Positions 11,789-21,527 are shown, counted from the first letter of the stretch. The stretch: DNA of 64,000 nucleotides from Chitinophagales bacterium (GCA_020636575.1 JACJXP010000003.1:62001-126000); one strand, 5' to 3'. The notes: generated by a model from the letters alone, not told the origin. A program made the numbers and translations.

Positions 11789-12919
11789 ATGAGTTCCGGA
11801 TACAACAGATCAAGAAGAAAGTTTCTTTACAACCTGGGATTGGCAGGTTTAAGCTTTCCATTGATCTCATCAAACAGTAATTGCAGTAATGAACAGTCAA
11901 AACAGAAAAATATGAATAAGAAAGAAGGGAAACTCGGAATTGCATTAGTAGGGCTTGGTGGATATGCCGGTGGGCAGTTAGCCCCTGCTTTACAACAAAC
12001 AGAACATTGTTATCTCGCAGGAATTGTAACAGGAACACCCTCCAAGATCCCGGCATGGCAAAAAAAATATGATATCCCTGATAAGAATGTCTATAGTTAT
12101 GATAATTATGATTCCATAAAAGATAATCCTGATATTGATATTATTTACGTTGTGCTGCCCAACTCCATGCATGAAGAATATACGGTCCGGGCAGCACAGG
12201 CAGGCAAACATGTGATATGTGAAAAACCTATGGCCTTGTCTGTAAAAGAATGTGACAACATGATAGCAGCCTGTAAAAATGCGGGTAAGATGCTTTCAAT
12301 AGGTTATCGGCTTCATTTTGAGCCATACAATTTAGAAATGGTGAGATTAGGAACTCAGAAAGTGTATGGTAATATAAAAAGTATGAAAGCAGGTTTTGGG
12401 TTTCCGGCAGGAGATCCAAATCAATGGAGATTAAAAAAGGATCTGTCAGGCGGTGGCCCTTTACAGGATGTTGGTATTTATTGCGTACAAGGCATTTGTT
12501 ATACAACCGGCTTGGAGCCCATATCTGTAACAGCACAGGAAGGGTCTAAAACAGATCCGGAAAAATTTAAAGAAGTGGAACAATCATTAACCTGGCAATT
12601 TGAAATGCCCGGCGGAATTTTATGTGATGGAAAAGCCAGTTACAGTGAAGGATTGAATTACCTGCATGCTGATGCTGAAAATGGTTTTTTTGAGTTGAGC
12701 CCGGCATATAATTATTCCGGCCTTAGTGGAATCGACAATGGAAGATCAATGAATTTCCCACAGGTAAATCAACAGGCAAGGCAAATGGACGCATTTGCCC
12801 TATCCATCAAGAATAACCAGCCATCCATCGTTCCCGGTGAAATGGGAAGAAGGGATGTCAAATTGATCGCAGCTATTTATGAAGCAATGAGAACAGGAAA
12901 GAAGGTGATGATAACATGA
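11789..12919 (+). CDS. Tat-exported Gfo/Idh/MocA oxidoreductase (aldose oxidoreductase-like)
   Basis: Begins with a twin-arginine signal (SRRKFL, Arg9-Arg10, then a hydrophobic stretch to about 28 and a possible lipobox cysteine at 32). The Rossmann fold starts at about 48 with VGLGGYAGG, and EKPMAL (Glu145-Lys146-Pro147) is the conserved catalytic strand. The C-terminal half (SGGGPLQDVGIY, FPQVNQQARQMDAFA) resembles glucose-fructose oxidoreductase of Zymomonas and the periplasmic aldose-aldose oxidoreductase of Caulobacter, which keep NADP(H) bound and so need no cytoplasmic cofactor pool. Tat export fits a protein folded around its cofactor. Neighbouring lactonase, permease and dehydratases suggest it oxidises xylose or arabinose to the lactone. 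GH109-like glycosidase activity is an alternative, but the GFO-like C-terminus argues against it. Confidence 0.82.
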   Translation: MSSGYNRSRRKFLYNLGLAGLSFPLISSNSNCSNEQSKQKNMNKKEGKLGIALVGLGGYAGGQLAPALQQTEHCYLAGIVTGTPSKIPAWQKKYDIPDKNVYSYDNYDSIKDNPDIDIIYVVLPNSMHEEYTVRAAQAGKHVICEKPMALSVKECDNMIAACKNAGKMLSIGYRLHFEPYNLEMVRLGTQKVYGNIKSMKAGFGFPAGDPNQWRLKKDLSGGGPLQDVGIYCVQGICYTTGLEPISVTAQEGSKTDPEKFKEVEQSLTWQFEMPGGILCDGKASYSEGLNYLHADAENGFFELSPAYNYSGLSGIDNGRSMNFPQVNQQARQMDAFALSIKNNQPSIVPGEMGRRDVKLIAAIYEAMRTGKKVMIT

Positions 12920-12930
12920 TTTCTTAAAAG

Positions 12931-14436
12931 ATGTTTATGAAAAAAATTCTTCTTCTTATGGCTATTAAATCTTTATTATCGGTTCCTATATCAGCCCAGG
13001 AAACTGATCTTGGTATGTTTGAGCAACACGGTGATATTGGCAATCCGTCATTAAAAGGCAATACGGTTTACAATAAAAAGGATCAGACATATCTGCTTTC
13101 AGCCGCAGGAAAAAATATCTGGGCAAAAGAAGATCAGTTCCAATTTTGCTGGAAAAAGATCAAGGGTGATTTTATCATTAAGGCAACAGTTCATTTTATC
13201 GGGGAAGGTGTGGCAGGCCATCGAAAACTGGGGATAATGGCGAGAGACAAACTCACTTCCGATTCAAGATATGTGGACGGAGCATTTCATGGAGGAGAGC
13301 CATTGAATACTTCATTACAATATCGTTTATCCGATGGAGATACAACAGGCCAGATCATTATTTCCTCCATTCATCCTACTGAAATAGAACTGGAACGTAC
13401 AGGAAATAAATTCACATTCTCTGCAGCTGTTTATGGAGAACCTTATAGATCTGTGGCTAAAGAAATGAATTTAAACGATGAAGTTTATGTAGGCCTCTAT
13501 CTGTGTTCGCATATTGATACAGTGATAGAACAGGCTGTTTTTAGCAATGTTCGCATCATTATTCCACCGGCTAAAAGCTATCAACCATACCGGGATTATA
13601 TCGGCAGCCATTTGGAAGTTATGAATGTTGAAACAGGTTTGAGAAAAATTTTATATAGTGTGCCGGGTTCTATTCAATGCCCCAACTGGAGCCGGGATGG
13701 AAAATTCCTCATCCATAACAGTGCTGAAGGGCTGATCTATAAACATGATCTCAAAACAAATACCTCATCCCAATTGAATACCGGTTTTGCGATCAATAAT
13801 AACAATGACCATGTAATTTCTTTTGATGGGAAAAAAATAGCGATCAGTAATTATACCGGTGATCATATTTCAACCATTTACACATTGCCGATAACTGGTT
13901 CAGATAATCCAACCAAGATCACTTCTGAAGATCGGGGCCATTCCTACCTGCATAGCTTCTCACCTGATGGGAAAAAAATAATATTTACCGGTCAGCGGAA
14001 TGGGCAATGGGATATTTGGTCGGTGGATGTCAATACAAAAAAAGAGATCAATCTTACCAACAATCCAACTTTAGATGACGGGTCAGAATATACACCGGAT
14101 GGGAAATCGATATATTTCAATTCTGTAAGAACAGGAACCATGCAGATCTGGAGGATGAAAGCTGATGGCAGCGATCCCGAACAAATAACTTTTGACGAGT
14201 ATAACAATTGGTTCCCGCATATATCCCCTAATGGGAAATGGATCGTTTATATAGCTTTTCCAAAAGAAATTGACCCGACAACACACCCATTTTATCAGAA
14301 GGTTTACATTAAATTGATGCCTGCAAGCGGTGGGTTTCCTAAAATTATCGGGTACCTGTATGGAGGCCAGGGAAGCATGAATGTTCCGTCCTGGTCACCG
14401 GATAGTAAAAAGATCGCTTTTATAAGTAATAAATGA
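12931..14436 (+). CDS. Secreted TolB-like beta-propeller protein
   Basis: Signal peptide about 1-24 (ending ISAQ); ATG 12937 is an alternative start two codons in. Residues about 25-215 form a concanavalin/DUF1349-like sandwich (KKIKGDFIIKATV, VGLYLCSH). About 225-500 carry repeated PD40/WD40-like blades, each with a motif like SPDGKKIIFTG, TPDGKSIYF, SPNGKWIVY or SPDSKKIAF. Such propellers in carbohydrate operons are usually binding or scaffold modules, but some are enzymes; no catalytic residue can be named here. Its stop overlaps the start of the GH105 gene by 4 nt (ATGA), so the two are probably translated together. Function is not known. Confidence 0.75.
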   Translation: MFMKKILLLMAIKSLLSVPISAQETDLGMFEQHGDIGNPSLKGNTVYNKKDQTYLLSAAGKNIWAKEDQFQFCWKKIKGDFIIKATVHFIGEGVAGHRKLGIMARDKLTSDSRYVDGAFHGGEPLNTSLQYRLSDGDTTGQIIISSIHPTEIELERTGNKFTFSAAVYGEPYRSVAKEMNLNDEVYVGLYLCSHIDTVIEQAVFSNVRIIIPPAKSYQPYRDYIGSHLEVMNVETGLRKILYSVPGSIQCPNWSRDGKFLIHNSAEGLIYKHDLKTNTSSQLNTGFAINNNNDHVISFDGKKIAISNYTGDHISTIYTLPITGSDNPTKITSEDRGHSYLHSFSPDGKKIIFTGQRNGQWDIWSVDVNTKKEINLTNNPTLDDGSEYTPDGKSIYFNSVRTGTMQIWRMKADGSDPEQITFDEYNNWFPHISPNGKWIVYIAFPKEIDPTTHPFYQKVYIKLMPASGGFPKIIGYLYGGQGSMNVPSWSPDSKKIAFISNK

Positions 14437-15560
14437 TAAAGTTGTTCAATAAAATATTAATTACCGGGGTAATACTGCTGAATACAGAGATTACATTTAC
14501 CCAGAATTATTTCTCTGACTGGCCTTCCGGTCGTTCGCCAGAAGAAATTGGCCTTCGTCTTACAAAAAACTTTATTGGATCTCCGCATGGAGTGTATGGC
14601 TATGGTGCTGTACCACATATCCCCTATTTTGAAGTTTGTACCTGGTATGGTGCGTTAACTTTTGTGAAAGAAACAAAAAACGATGCGTTACGGGATAAAT
14701 TGATCGATCGTTTTGATCCTTTGTGGTCGAAGGATTCCGCATTATTGCCCTACCCCGATCATGTAGACTATAACGTATTTGGAGCAGTGCCTCTCGAAAT
14801 TTATTTACAGAATAAAGACAAGAAATACTTTGACTTAGGCAAAATGTATGCTGATACGCAGTGGGCAGCACCTTTTGGACCAAGAGTTGACGAGAGAGCC
14901 AGGGAATTTCACAACAAAGGGTATACTTTTCAAACAAGATTATGGATCGATGATATGTATATGATCACTCTTGTACAGGCACAAGCATATAGAGCCACTA
15001 AACTAAAAGAATACATAAATAGAGCAGCAAGAGAAATGGTTTTGTATTTAGATTCGTTACAAAAACCAAATGGTTTGTTTTATCATGCACCTTCCTCTCC
15101 TTTCTTCTGGGGCCGTGGAAATGGCTGGATGGCTGCCGGCATGACAGAGTTGTTAAGAGTGCTCCCTAAAACAAATCCTAACTACAAAAGAATAATGGCA
15201 GGATACAAAACAATGATGGAATCATTGCTTCAATACCAGGCAGAAGATGGAATGTGGCGGCAACTGATCAATGATCCTGAATCATGGAAAGAAACATCAT
15301 CAACAGGAATGTTTGCTTTTGCAATGATCACTGGTGTAAAAGAAGGCTGGCTAAATAATAAAACATACGGCCCTGCAGCCCGAAAAGCATGGCTGGCATT
15401 AACAGAGTACATTGATGATAATTCAAATGTTACAGAAATATGTGAAGGAACAGGGGCAGGCAATAACAGGCTATATTATCTTGACAGAAAAAGAATGACT
15501 GGCGATTTTCATGGCCAGGCACCTGTATTATGGTGTGCTACTGCGTTACTAAGAAAATAA
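14433..15560 (+). CDS. GH105 unsaturated uronyl hydrolase
   Basis: GH88/GH105-type (alpha/alpha)6 barrel. Family 105 hydrates the double bond of an unsaturated uronic acid at a non-reducing end and so splits it off, a step normally following polysaccharide lyases. Visible motifs: YADTQWA at about 130, WIDDMYMI with Asp173/Asp174 as the catalytic region, and WGRGNGWMAAGM in the second half. An N-terminal hydrophobic segment (about 5-24) looks like a signal peptide. It shares ATGA with the preceding propeller gene. No lyase is seen in the window, so the source of its substrate is unclear; it may come from glucuronate branches or pectic contaminants. Confidence 0.88.
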   Translation: MIKLFNKILITGVILLNTEITFTQNYFSDWPSGRSPEEIGLRLTKNFIGSPHGVYGYGAVPHIPYFEVCTWYGALTFVKETKNDALRDKLIDRFDPLWSKDSALLPYPDHVDYNVFGAVPLEIYLQNKDKKYFDLGKMYADTQWAAPFGPRVDERAREFHNKGYTFQTRLWIDDMYMITLVQAQAYRATKLKEYINRAAREMVLYLDSLQKPNGLFYHAPSSPFFWGRGNGWMAAGMTELLRVLPKTNPNYKRIMAGYKTMMESLLQYQAEDGMWRQLINDPESWKETSSTGMFAFAMITGVKEGWLNNKTYGPAARKAWLALTEYIDDNSNVTEICEGTGAGNNRLYYLDRKRMTGDFHGQAPVLWCATALLRK

Positions 15561-15566
15561 TTCTTT

Positions 15567-17285
15567 ATGAGTAAAAAATTAAGAAGCCACGATTGGTTTG
15601 GCAGAAAAGATAAAGATGGCATTATTTACAGAAGCTGGATGAAAAACCAGGGAATGCCTAACGATATGTTTGATGGCAGGCCAGTTATCGGCATCTGTAA
15701 CACATTCAGTGAATTGACCCCCTGCAATGCACATTTCCGGAGTCATGCCGAAGCCGTAAAAAGAGGAGTATTAGAAGCAGGCGGTTTCCCGGTTGAATTC
15801 CCCATAATGAGTTTAGGAGAAACACTGCTAAAACCCACTGCCATGTTGTTTCGTAACCTGGCCAGCATGGATGCGGAGGAAAGCATTCGTGGTAATCCAA
15901 TTGATGGAGTAGTATTATTAACCGGTTGTGATAAAACAACCCCTTCAACTGTAATGGGTGCAGCCAGCGTCGGTTTACCTACTATTGTAGTTCCCGGCGG
16001 ACCTATGCTGAATGGTCATTATAAGGGACAACTGATCGGTTCAGGTACACATGTCTGGAAATTTGATGAAGACATGAAGACCGGTAAGATGACGCAGGAA
16101 GAATGTGAGTTTGCTGAAAGCTGTATGAGCCGAAGCATCGGCCATTGCATGACCATGGGTACTGCCAGCACAATGGCCTGTATGGTTGAATCATTAGGGT
16201 TAACATTGAGCGGAGCCGCTGCCATTCCCGCTGCAGATTCAAGAAAAAAAGTAATGGCACAGTTGAGTGGAAGAAGAATAGTGGAAATGGTAAAAGAAAA
16301 TTTAACCATTGATAAAATATTGACGAGAGAAGCTTTTGAAAATGCCATCAAGGCAAATGCAGCTGTAGGTGGCTCTTCCAATTTTATTATTCACCTGATG
16401 GCCATAGCGGGAAGAATAGGTGTTGAGCTTGACCTGGATGACTTTGACAAACTGGGCAGTAAAATCCCATTATTAGTTAACCTGATGCCATCCGGAAAAT
16501 TCCTGATGGAAGATTTTTATTATGCTGGAGGATTACCGGTTGTATTAAATGAGTTAAAAGATCATCTACATAGAAACGTAATTACTGTTACAGGAAAAAA
16601 CCATCATGATAATATTAAAGATAATACCGACTGCTACAACTATGATGTAATAGCTACGTATGAAAACCCTTTGATCCCCGAAGCCGGTTGTGTGGTCGTA
16701 AAAGGCAACCTTGCATTGAATGGCGCTGTAATAAAACCATCTGCTGCCACTCCTGCATTGATGAAACATACAGGTAGGGCTGTTGTGTTTGAAAGCATAG
16801 AAGATTATCATACAAGAATTGATGATCCGGACCTGGATATAGATGAAACCTGTGTGATGGTACTAAAATATGTTGGACCGGTTGGTTATCCTGGTATGCC
16901 GGAGGTAGGTAACATGGCGCTTCCAAAAAAAATACTTGAAAAAGGTATCAAAGATATGGTCCGCATCAGTGATGGAAGAATGAGTGGAACTGCGTATGGG
17001 ACAGCGGTACTTCATGTTTCGCCTGAATCAGCCATCGGTGGAAATCTTGCATTGGTACAAAATGGCGATATGATCGAACTGGACGTAGCCAACAGAAAAT
17101 TGCACCTGCATGTTTCTGATGAAGAACTGGCAAAAAGAAAAGCAGCATGGAAATCACCTAAACCCGCTGCTGACAGAGGATATGTTAGCTTATACATCAA
17201 CCATGTTCTTGGAGCAGATAAAGGGGCCGATCTTGATTTTTTACAGGGAAGTTCAGGCTCAGAAGTAACAAGGGATTCACACTAG
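15567..17285 (+). CDS. IlvD/Edd-family pentonate dehydratase
   Basis: Cytoplasmic [Fe-S] dehydratase. Three cysteines fit the cluster ligands of the family: Cys53 (ELTPCN), Cys121 (TGCDK) and Cys194 (GHCMTMGTAS); Ser473 lies in RMSGTAYG, the base-bearing loop. Length 572 is close to L-arabinonate/D-xylonate dehydratases and the start SHDWFGRKDKDG resembles that branch rather than dihydroxy-acid dehydratase IlvD of branched-chain amino acid synthesis. The expected reaction is aldonate to 2-keto-3-deoxy-aldonate. The neighbouring lactonase, GntP permease and FAH-type dehydratase support a pentonate substrate; whether D-xylonate or L-arabinonate is preferred cannot be told. Confidence 0.88.
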   Translation: MSKKLRSHDWFGRKDKDGIIYRSWMKNQGMPNDMFDGRPVIGICNTFSELTPCNAHFRSHAEAVKRGVLEAGGFPVEFPIMSLGETLLKPTAMLFRNLASMDAEESIRGNPIDGVVLLTGCDKTTPSTVMGAASVGLPTIVVPGGPMLNGHYKGQLIGSGTHVWKFDEDMKTGKMTQEECEFAESCMSRSIGHCMTMGTASTMACMVESLGLTLSGAAAIPAADSRKKVMAQLSGRRIVEMVKENLTIDKILTREAFENAIKANAAVGGSSNFIIHLMAIAGRIGVELDLDDFDKLGSKIPLLVNLMPSGKFLMEDFYYAGGLPVVLNELKDHLHRNVITVTGKNHHDNIKDNTDCYNYDVIATYENPLIPEAGCVVVKGNLALNGAVIKPSAATPALMKHTGRAVVFESIEDYHTRIDDPDLDIDETCVMVLKYVGPVGYPGMPEVGNMALPKKILEKGIKDMVRISDGRMSGTAYGTAVLHVSPESAIGGNLALVQNGDMIELDVANRKLHLHVSDEELAKRKAAWKSPKPAADRGYVSLYINHVLGADKGADLDFLQGSSGSEVTRDSH

Positions 17286-17313
17286 TAAAACATTAAAATA
17301 TAACTAACGCTAT

Positions 17314-18336
17314 ATGAAATCATCTCTAATTATTCTCACCGCTTTTCTCTTGTTTGCATGTGACAACGAGAAAAAAGAAAAACAAGATAACCAGATGTAT
17401 AAAACAACCGGAACATTTGAACGTTTTGACCCCTCGCTGGATTTAATATTGGATACAAATGTAAAAGCGGAGATCATTGCCGAAGGATTTGAATGGAGTG
17501 AAGGTGCTTTATGGGTTGAAAAAGAAAATATGTTATTATTTTCTGATGTACCGATGAATACTATTTACAAATGGACCGAAAGTAATGGCAAAGAAACCTA
17601 CCTGAAACCTTCAGGCTACACAGGCTCCGAGCCTTCAATCAGCAAAGAACCCGGAAGTAATGGCCTCACACTGGATAGCGACGGGAGCCTGGTAATGTGC
17701 CAGCACGGTGATAGAAGAGTAGCAAGAATGGATGCAGCTTTATCGCATCCGGAAGCAAAGTTTATAACACTGGCTGATCAATACAATGGCAAAAAACTGA
17801 ACAGTCCCAATGATTGTGTTTTTAATAGCGATGGTGAACTGTTTTTTACCGATCCTCCTTATGGATTACCTATGCAAAATGACAAGGATCCTTTAAAGGA
17901 ACAACCACACAATGGAGTATACAAAGTAAAAAAGGATGGGACTGTAATTCTTTTAGCAGACTCTATCACCCGGCCAAATGGAATAGCCTTTTTTCCTGGA
18001 GAAAAAAGATTATTGGTTGCCAGTAGTGATCCCGATGCACCTAACTGGTATGTATGGGATGTAAATGGCGATCAATTGACAAATGGCAAGATATTTTTTA
18101 GCGCTGCAGGATATGATTCAACATGGCACGGATTACCAGATGGATTTAAAATTGATTCAAAAGGAAATGTTTACGCAACTGGGCCAGGAGGCGTCTATTT
18201 CTTCAATAGTGATGGTAAAAAATTAGGTATGCTCCGGCTGGGTAATGCCAGCAGTAATTGTGCACTTAGTGCCGATGAAAAAACACTGTATGTGACAAAT
18301 GATATGTATGTTTTAAGGATCAAGCTCAGAAATTAA
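17314..18336 (+). CDS. SMP-30/gluconolactonase-family lactonase, lipoprotein
   Basis: Six-bladed propeller lactonase that opens sugar-acid lactones to aldonates. The N-terminus is a lipoprotein signal (hydrophobic stretch ending LLFAC, Cys16), placing it outside the cytoplasm. Likely divalent-metal ligands are Glu63 (SEGALW), Asn166 in SPNDCVF, and Asn222 or Asp276 in PNGIAF and LPDGFKIDSKGNVY. It sits between the dehydratase and a small esterase. Its export fits the Tat-exported oxidoreductase upstream: both the oxidation and the lactone opening would happen before import of the free acid by the GntP-type permease. Confidence 0.88.
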   Translation: MKSSLIILTAFLLFACDNEKKEKQDNQMYKTTGTFERFDPSLDLILDTNVKAEIIAEGFEWSEGALWVEKENMLLFSDVPMNTIYKWTESNGKETYLKPSGYTGSEPSISKEPGSNGLTLDSDGSLVMCQHGDRRVARMDAALSHPEAKFITLADQYNGKKLNSPNDCVFNSDGELFFTDPPYGLPMQNDKDPLKEQPHNGVYKVKKDGTVILLADSITRPNGIAFFPGEKRLLVASSDPDAPNWYVWDVNGDQLTNGKIFFSAAGYDSTWHGLPDGFKIDSKGNVYATGPGGVYFFNSDGKKLGMLRLGNASSNCALSADEKTLYVTNDMYVLRIKLRN

Positions 18337-18361
18337 TAGTTAATCAGAGAAGCAAATCATT

Positions 18362-19231
18362 ATGAAAAAAACAATCATAATCATTCTTATCTTTTTCTCA
18401 GCTGCAATCTATGCTCAGGACTCAATATATAAACTTGGCCCAGACTCTTATCGAAAATCAAATATTCCATCTGGTACAGTTACAAAATATGAATGGCATA
18501 GTAATATCTACAATAACTTCAGAGAGTATTATGTATATGTGCCTGCCCAATACAACAATTCTCAACCTGCAGCATTAATGGTTTTTCAGGATGGGCATGC
18601 CTATGTTAACGACAGTGGTGACTTCAGAGTTGAAGTTGTCTATGATAACCTGATCTATCAGAAAAAGCTCCCAGTCACAATTTGTTTGTTTGTTAATCCC
18701 GGGCACTCAAGCAAAGAGTATCCGGAGAACAGATTCAGAGCCAGTAGCCGGGCGGATGAATATGATGTACTGGATGACCGTTATGCCACACTGCTCATAG
18801 ATGAGATCATCCCGGAGTTAAAGAGAAAATATAACATCAGTAATGATCCAAAAATGCATGGTATCGGAGGGTTATCCAGCGGAGCAATTTGCGCCTTTAC
18901 TGCTGCCTGGGAGCATCCTGAATATTTCAGCAAAGTGCTAAGTCATATTGGAAGTTATACAAACATCAGGGGTGGCAATAATTATCCTTCTATCATAAGA
19001 AAACATAAAAAAAAGGATATTAAAATATTTATGCAGGATGGAATAAATGACCTGGATAATGAACATGGTAACTGGTGGCTGGCCAATCTTGAAATGGAAG
19101 CCGCTTTTAAGTTCAAAGGATATAACTATAAATTCGAAAAAGGGAAAGGCACTCACAGCGGCAGGCATGGCGGAAGCATATTACCAGAATCACTTGTTTG
19201 GCTATGGAGTGATACAATTATTGATAAATAA
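18362..19231 (+). CDS. Secreted CE1-like esterase
   Basis: Signal peptide 1-19 (ending IYAQ). Alpha/beta-hydrolase of the enterochelin-esterase/CE1 type: strand with MVFQDGHAY, nucleophile elbow GGLSSG with Ser172 or Ser173, a late QDGINDLDN loop that may carry the acid, and His near KGTHSGRHGG. Bacteroidota xylan operons commonly carry such single-domain esterases for acetyl or feruloyl groups. It lies 25 nt after the lactonase and in the same direction. Substrate is inferred from context only. Confidence 0.8.
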   Translation: MKKTIIIILIFFSAAIYAQDSIYKLGPDSYRKSNIPSGTVTKYEWHSNIYNNFREYYVYVPAQYNNSQPAALMVFQDGHAYVNDSGDFRVEVVYDNLIYQKKLPVTICLFVNPGHSSKEYPENRFRASSRADEYDVLDDRYATLLIDEIIPELKRKYNISNDPKMHGIGGLSSGAICAFTAAWEHPEYFSKVLSHIGSYTNIRGGNNYPSIIRKHKKKDIKIFMQDGINDLDNEHGNWWLANLEMEAAFKFKGYNYKFEKGKGTHSGRHGGSILPESLVWLWSDTIIDK

Positions 19232-19287
19232 TTATTCAGTTCGTTTATAAAACACCAGGAAAACATCTAAGAGAAATTTAAGACATC

Positions 19288-20613
19288 ATGGCAATTCTAT
19301 ATATACTTCTCAGCATTGCTGCAATTATTCTACTGATCACAAAACTAAAGCTTCATCCCTTTTTATCATTGTTGCTGGTAAGTATTGTGCTTGGCCTTGT
19401 TTCAGGGATGAATACAGATTTAATAATTACTTCTATCCAGGAAGGTTTTGGAGGTACGCTTGGAAAAATAGGATTGGTGATCATCCTTGGTGTTATAATT
19501 GGCGCTTTCCTGGAACATAGCGGCGGTGCTTTGGTTTTAGCTAATAAGATTTTGTCTGTTACAGGAAGCAAAAGAGTGTCCACTGCAATGGGAATAATCG
19601 GGTATATTATTTCAATTCCTGTTTTTTCTGATAGTGGTTTCGTCTTACTTGCTTCTTTAAATAAAACCTTAACGAAAAAAGCTGGCTTATCCCTCGCAGG
19701 TACAGCTATTGCATTGGGGTTGGGCCTGTCATGCTCCCATGCATTGGTGCCACCAACTCCAGGCCCGATTGCTGCTGCAGGCATTTTGAATGCAGATCTT
19801 GGACTCGTAATGGGGCTGGGGTTGGTAGCGGCAGGTATTGCATTAGTTGCTGCCATCTTATTTGCTAACAAAATAGCAGCTAAAACTTTTATAGATCCAG
19901 GTCCGATAGAAGAAGAAAAGGATAATAAAAATTCTGACAGGCCCGGGCTATTTCGCTCAGCATTACCTATACTGATACCTATCTTATTGATCGTCCTTAA
20001 ATCAGCAACAGCTTCTATTTCTGCTGAAAATTGGCCCGTATTGAAAAGTATTATCGGGTTTGCCGGGGAGCCAGTTATTGCATTATTAATAGGCTTTGCC
20101 TTTTGCCTGCTCCTTCCTAAAAAATTAACTAAAGACATGATCTCTACAAACGGTTGGGTAGGAAAAGCTTTAACTGATTCTGCAACTATCCTTTTAGTGA
20201 CAGGGGCCGGTGGCATCTTCGGAAAAATGTTGCAAAATTCAGATGTGGCAGGTATGCTTGGCGATTCGCTTGGTAATTCCAACATTGGTATTTTTTTACC
20301 ATTCCTCCTTGCTGCTGCAATAAAATCAGCACAAGGTTCATCAACGGTAGCACTTATTACTACGGCTTCTGTCATTGCCCCGTTAATGGGGTCCCTGGGC
20401 TTTACTTCAGAAATGGATAAAGCCATGGTTGTCATCGCTACCGGGGCAGGATCACTGGTAGTATCGCATGTAAACGACAGCTTTTTCTGGGTAGTAACAC
20501 AAATGAGTAATATGGATGTAAAAACCGGTTACAGGTTACATACATTAGGAACGTTGGTCATTGGCTCTACTGCCATGGCCACATTATTTATCATGTTCAG
20601 CATTTTTCATTAA
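19288..20613 (+). CDS. GntP-family aldonate:H+ symporter
   Basis: Integral inner-membrane protein of 441 residues with about twelve to fourteen hydrophobic segments and the GntP-family features [16 protein letters not shown] and [15 protein letters not shown]. GntP proteins import gluconate and related sugar acids with protons. Placed between an exported lactonase and two sugar-acid dehydratases, its likely cargo is xylonate or arabinonate made outside the cytoplasm. The cytoplasmic loop around residues 205-220 is charged ([11 protein letters not shown]). A 57-nt spacer separates it from the esterase gene. Confidence 0.92.
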   Translation: MAILYILLSIAAIILLITKLKLHPFLSLLLVSIVLGLVSGMNTDLIITSIQEGFGGTLGKIGLVIILGVIIGAFLEHSGGALVLANKILSVTGSKRVSTAMGIIGYIISIPVFSDSGFVLLASLNKTLTKKAGLSLAGTAIALGLGLSCSHALVPPTPGPIAAAGILNADLGLVMGLGLVAAGIALVAAILFANKIAAKTFIDPGPIEEEKDNKNSDRPGLFRSALPILIPILLIVLKSATASISAENWPVLKSIIGFAGEPVIALLIGFAFCLLLPKKLTKDMISTNGWVGKALTDSATILLVTGAGGIFGKMLQNSDVAGMLGDSLGNSNIGIFLPFLLAAAIKSAQGSSTVALITTASVIAPLMGSLGFTSEMDKAMVVIATGAGSLVVSHVNDSFFWVVTQMSNMDVKTGYRLHTLGTLVIGSTAMATLFIMFSIFH

Positions 20614-20627
20614 AACAATCACACTAT

Positions 20628-21461
20628 ATGAAAGTTTATCGCACAACTGAAGGTATAATTATAAATAATAAAGATCTATACTATAATACTGGTGAAACAA
20701 ACTGGGATCAGTTCATTAATAATGATGACCTGTATAACAAGTGCGACTATATTATTCAATCAGTCACAGCTGTTTCTTCAACGAGTTTGGACACAAGTAC
20801 AATTTTAGCACCGGTACAAAACCAGGAATTATGGGCTTGTGGCGTAACTTATCTTAGAAGTAAGGAAGGACGGCAGGAAGAAAGTAAGGATGCTGGTGGA
20901 GGAGATTTTTATGCAAGGGTTTACGAAGCCGAAAGACCAGAGGTATTTTTTAAAGCCACCCCTCACCGTATATCAGGACATAATGCATTTGTGAGAATAA
21001 GAAAAGATTCAACATGGGATGTACCCGAACCAGAGCTTACATTAGTTGTCGCATCATCAGGAAAAATTGTTGGTTATACAATCGGCAATGATATGAGTAG
21101 TCGCAGTATTGAAGGAGAAAACCCTCTCTACCTGCCACAGGCAAAAACATATGATGAATGTGCCGGGTTAGGCCCTTGCGTCCTGGTTACAAAAAATCCT
21201 CTTGATAAAAAGACGGTTATCTCATTATTAATAAAAAGAAATAAGGAAATTATATTCGAAGGCGGCATTAACCTGGAGCAAATGAAGCGTACACCGGACG
21301 AACTGGTTTCATTTGTATTCAGAGAATCTTCTTTCCCCCATGGCTGTTTGATCATGACAGGAACAGGAATAGTTCCTGGCAACGATTTTACCCTTCAAAG
21401 CGGAGATGAAATAAGCATAACCATTGAACCGATCGGAACACTGGTTAATTTTGTAAGATAG
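20628..21461 (+). CDS. FAH-family 2-keto-3-deoxy-pentonate dehydratase
   Basis: Fumarylacetoacetate-hydrolase fold. Magnesium ligands are visible as Glu134 and Glu136 in PEPELTLV and Asp155 in GNDMSSRS, the same spacing as in the archaeal 2-keto-3-deoxy-D-arabinonate dehydratase. That enzyme converts the 2-keto-3-deoxy acid to 2-oxoglutarate semialdehyde. Being 15 nt behind the aldonate permease and downstream of the IlvD-type enzyme, it is probably the second dehydration of a Weimberg-type route. A generic FAH hydrolase on a diketo acid is the alternative. It is the last gene of the block; a weak hairpin follows. Confidence 0.85.
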   Translation: MKVYRTTEGIIINNKDLYYNTGETNWDQFINNDDLYNKCDYIIQSVTAVSSTSLDTSTILAPVQNQELWACGVTYLRSKEGRQEESKDAGGGDFYARVYEAERPEVFFKATPHRISGHNAFVRIRKDSTWDVPEPELTLVVASSGKIVGYTIGNDMSSRSIEGENPLYLPQAKTYDECAGLGPCVLVTKNPLDKKTVISLLIKRNKEIIFEGGINLEQMKRTPDELVSFVFRESSFPHGCLIMTGTGIVPGNDFTLQSGDEISITIEPIGTLVNFVR

Positions 21462-21527
21462 CAGATCAGGATTTGACATTTAACAGCTTATTTCATTATT
21501 ATAGTAAAGCAATTTTATTAAACTTTA

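Noticed and set aside
15567..17285. IlvD dihydroxy-acid dehydratase of branched-chain amino acid synthesis
   Set aside because: The N-terminus and the genes around it fit a sugar-acid dehydratase; no ilv or leu genes are near.
19353..20435. A 360-codon open frame on the minus strand opposite the GntP gene
   Set aside because: It lies wholly antisense to a clear membrane transporter, has low-complexity Ala/Pro/Ile-rich sequence reflecting the opposite codons, and no family motif.
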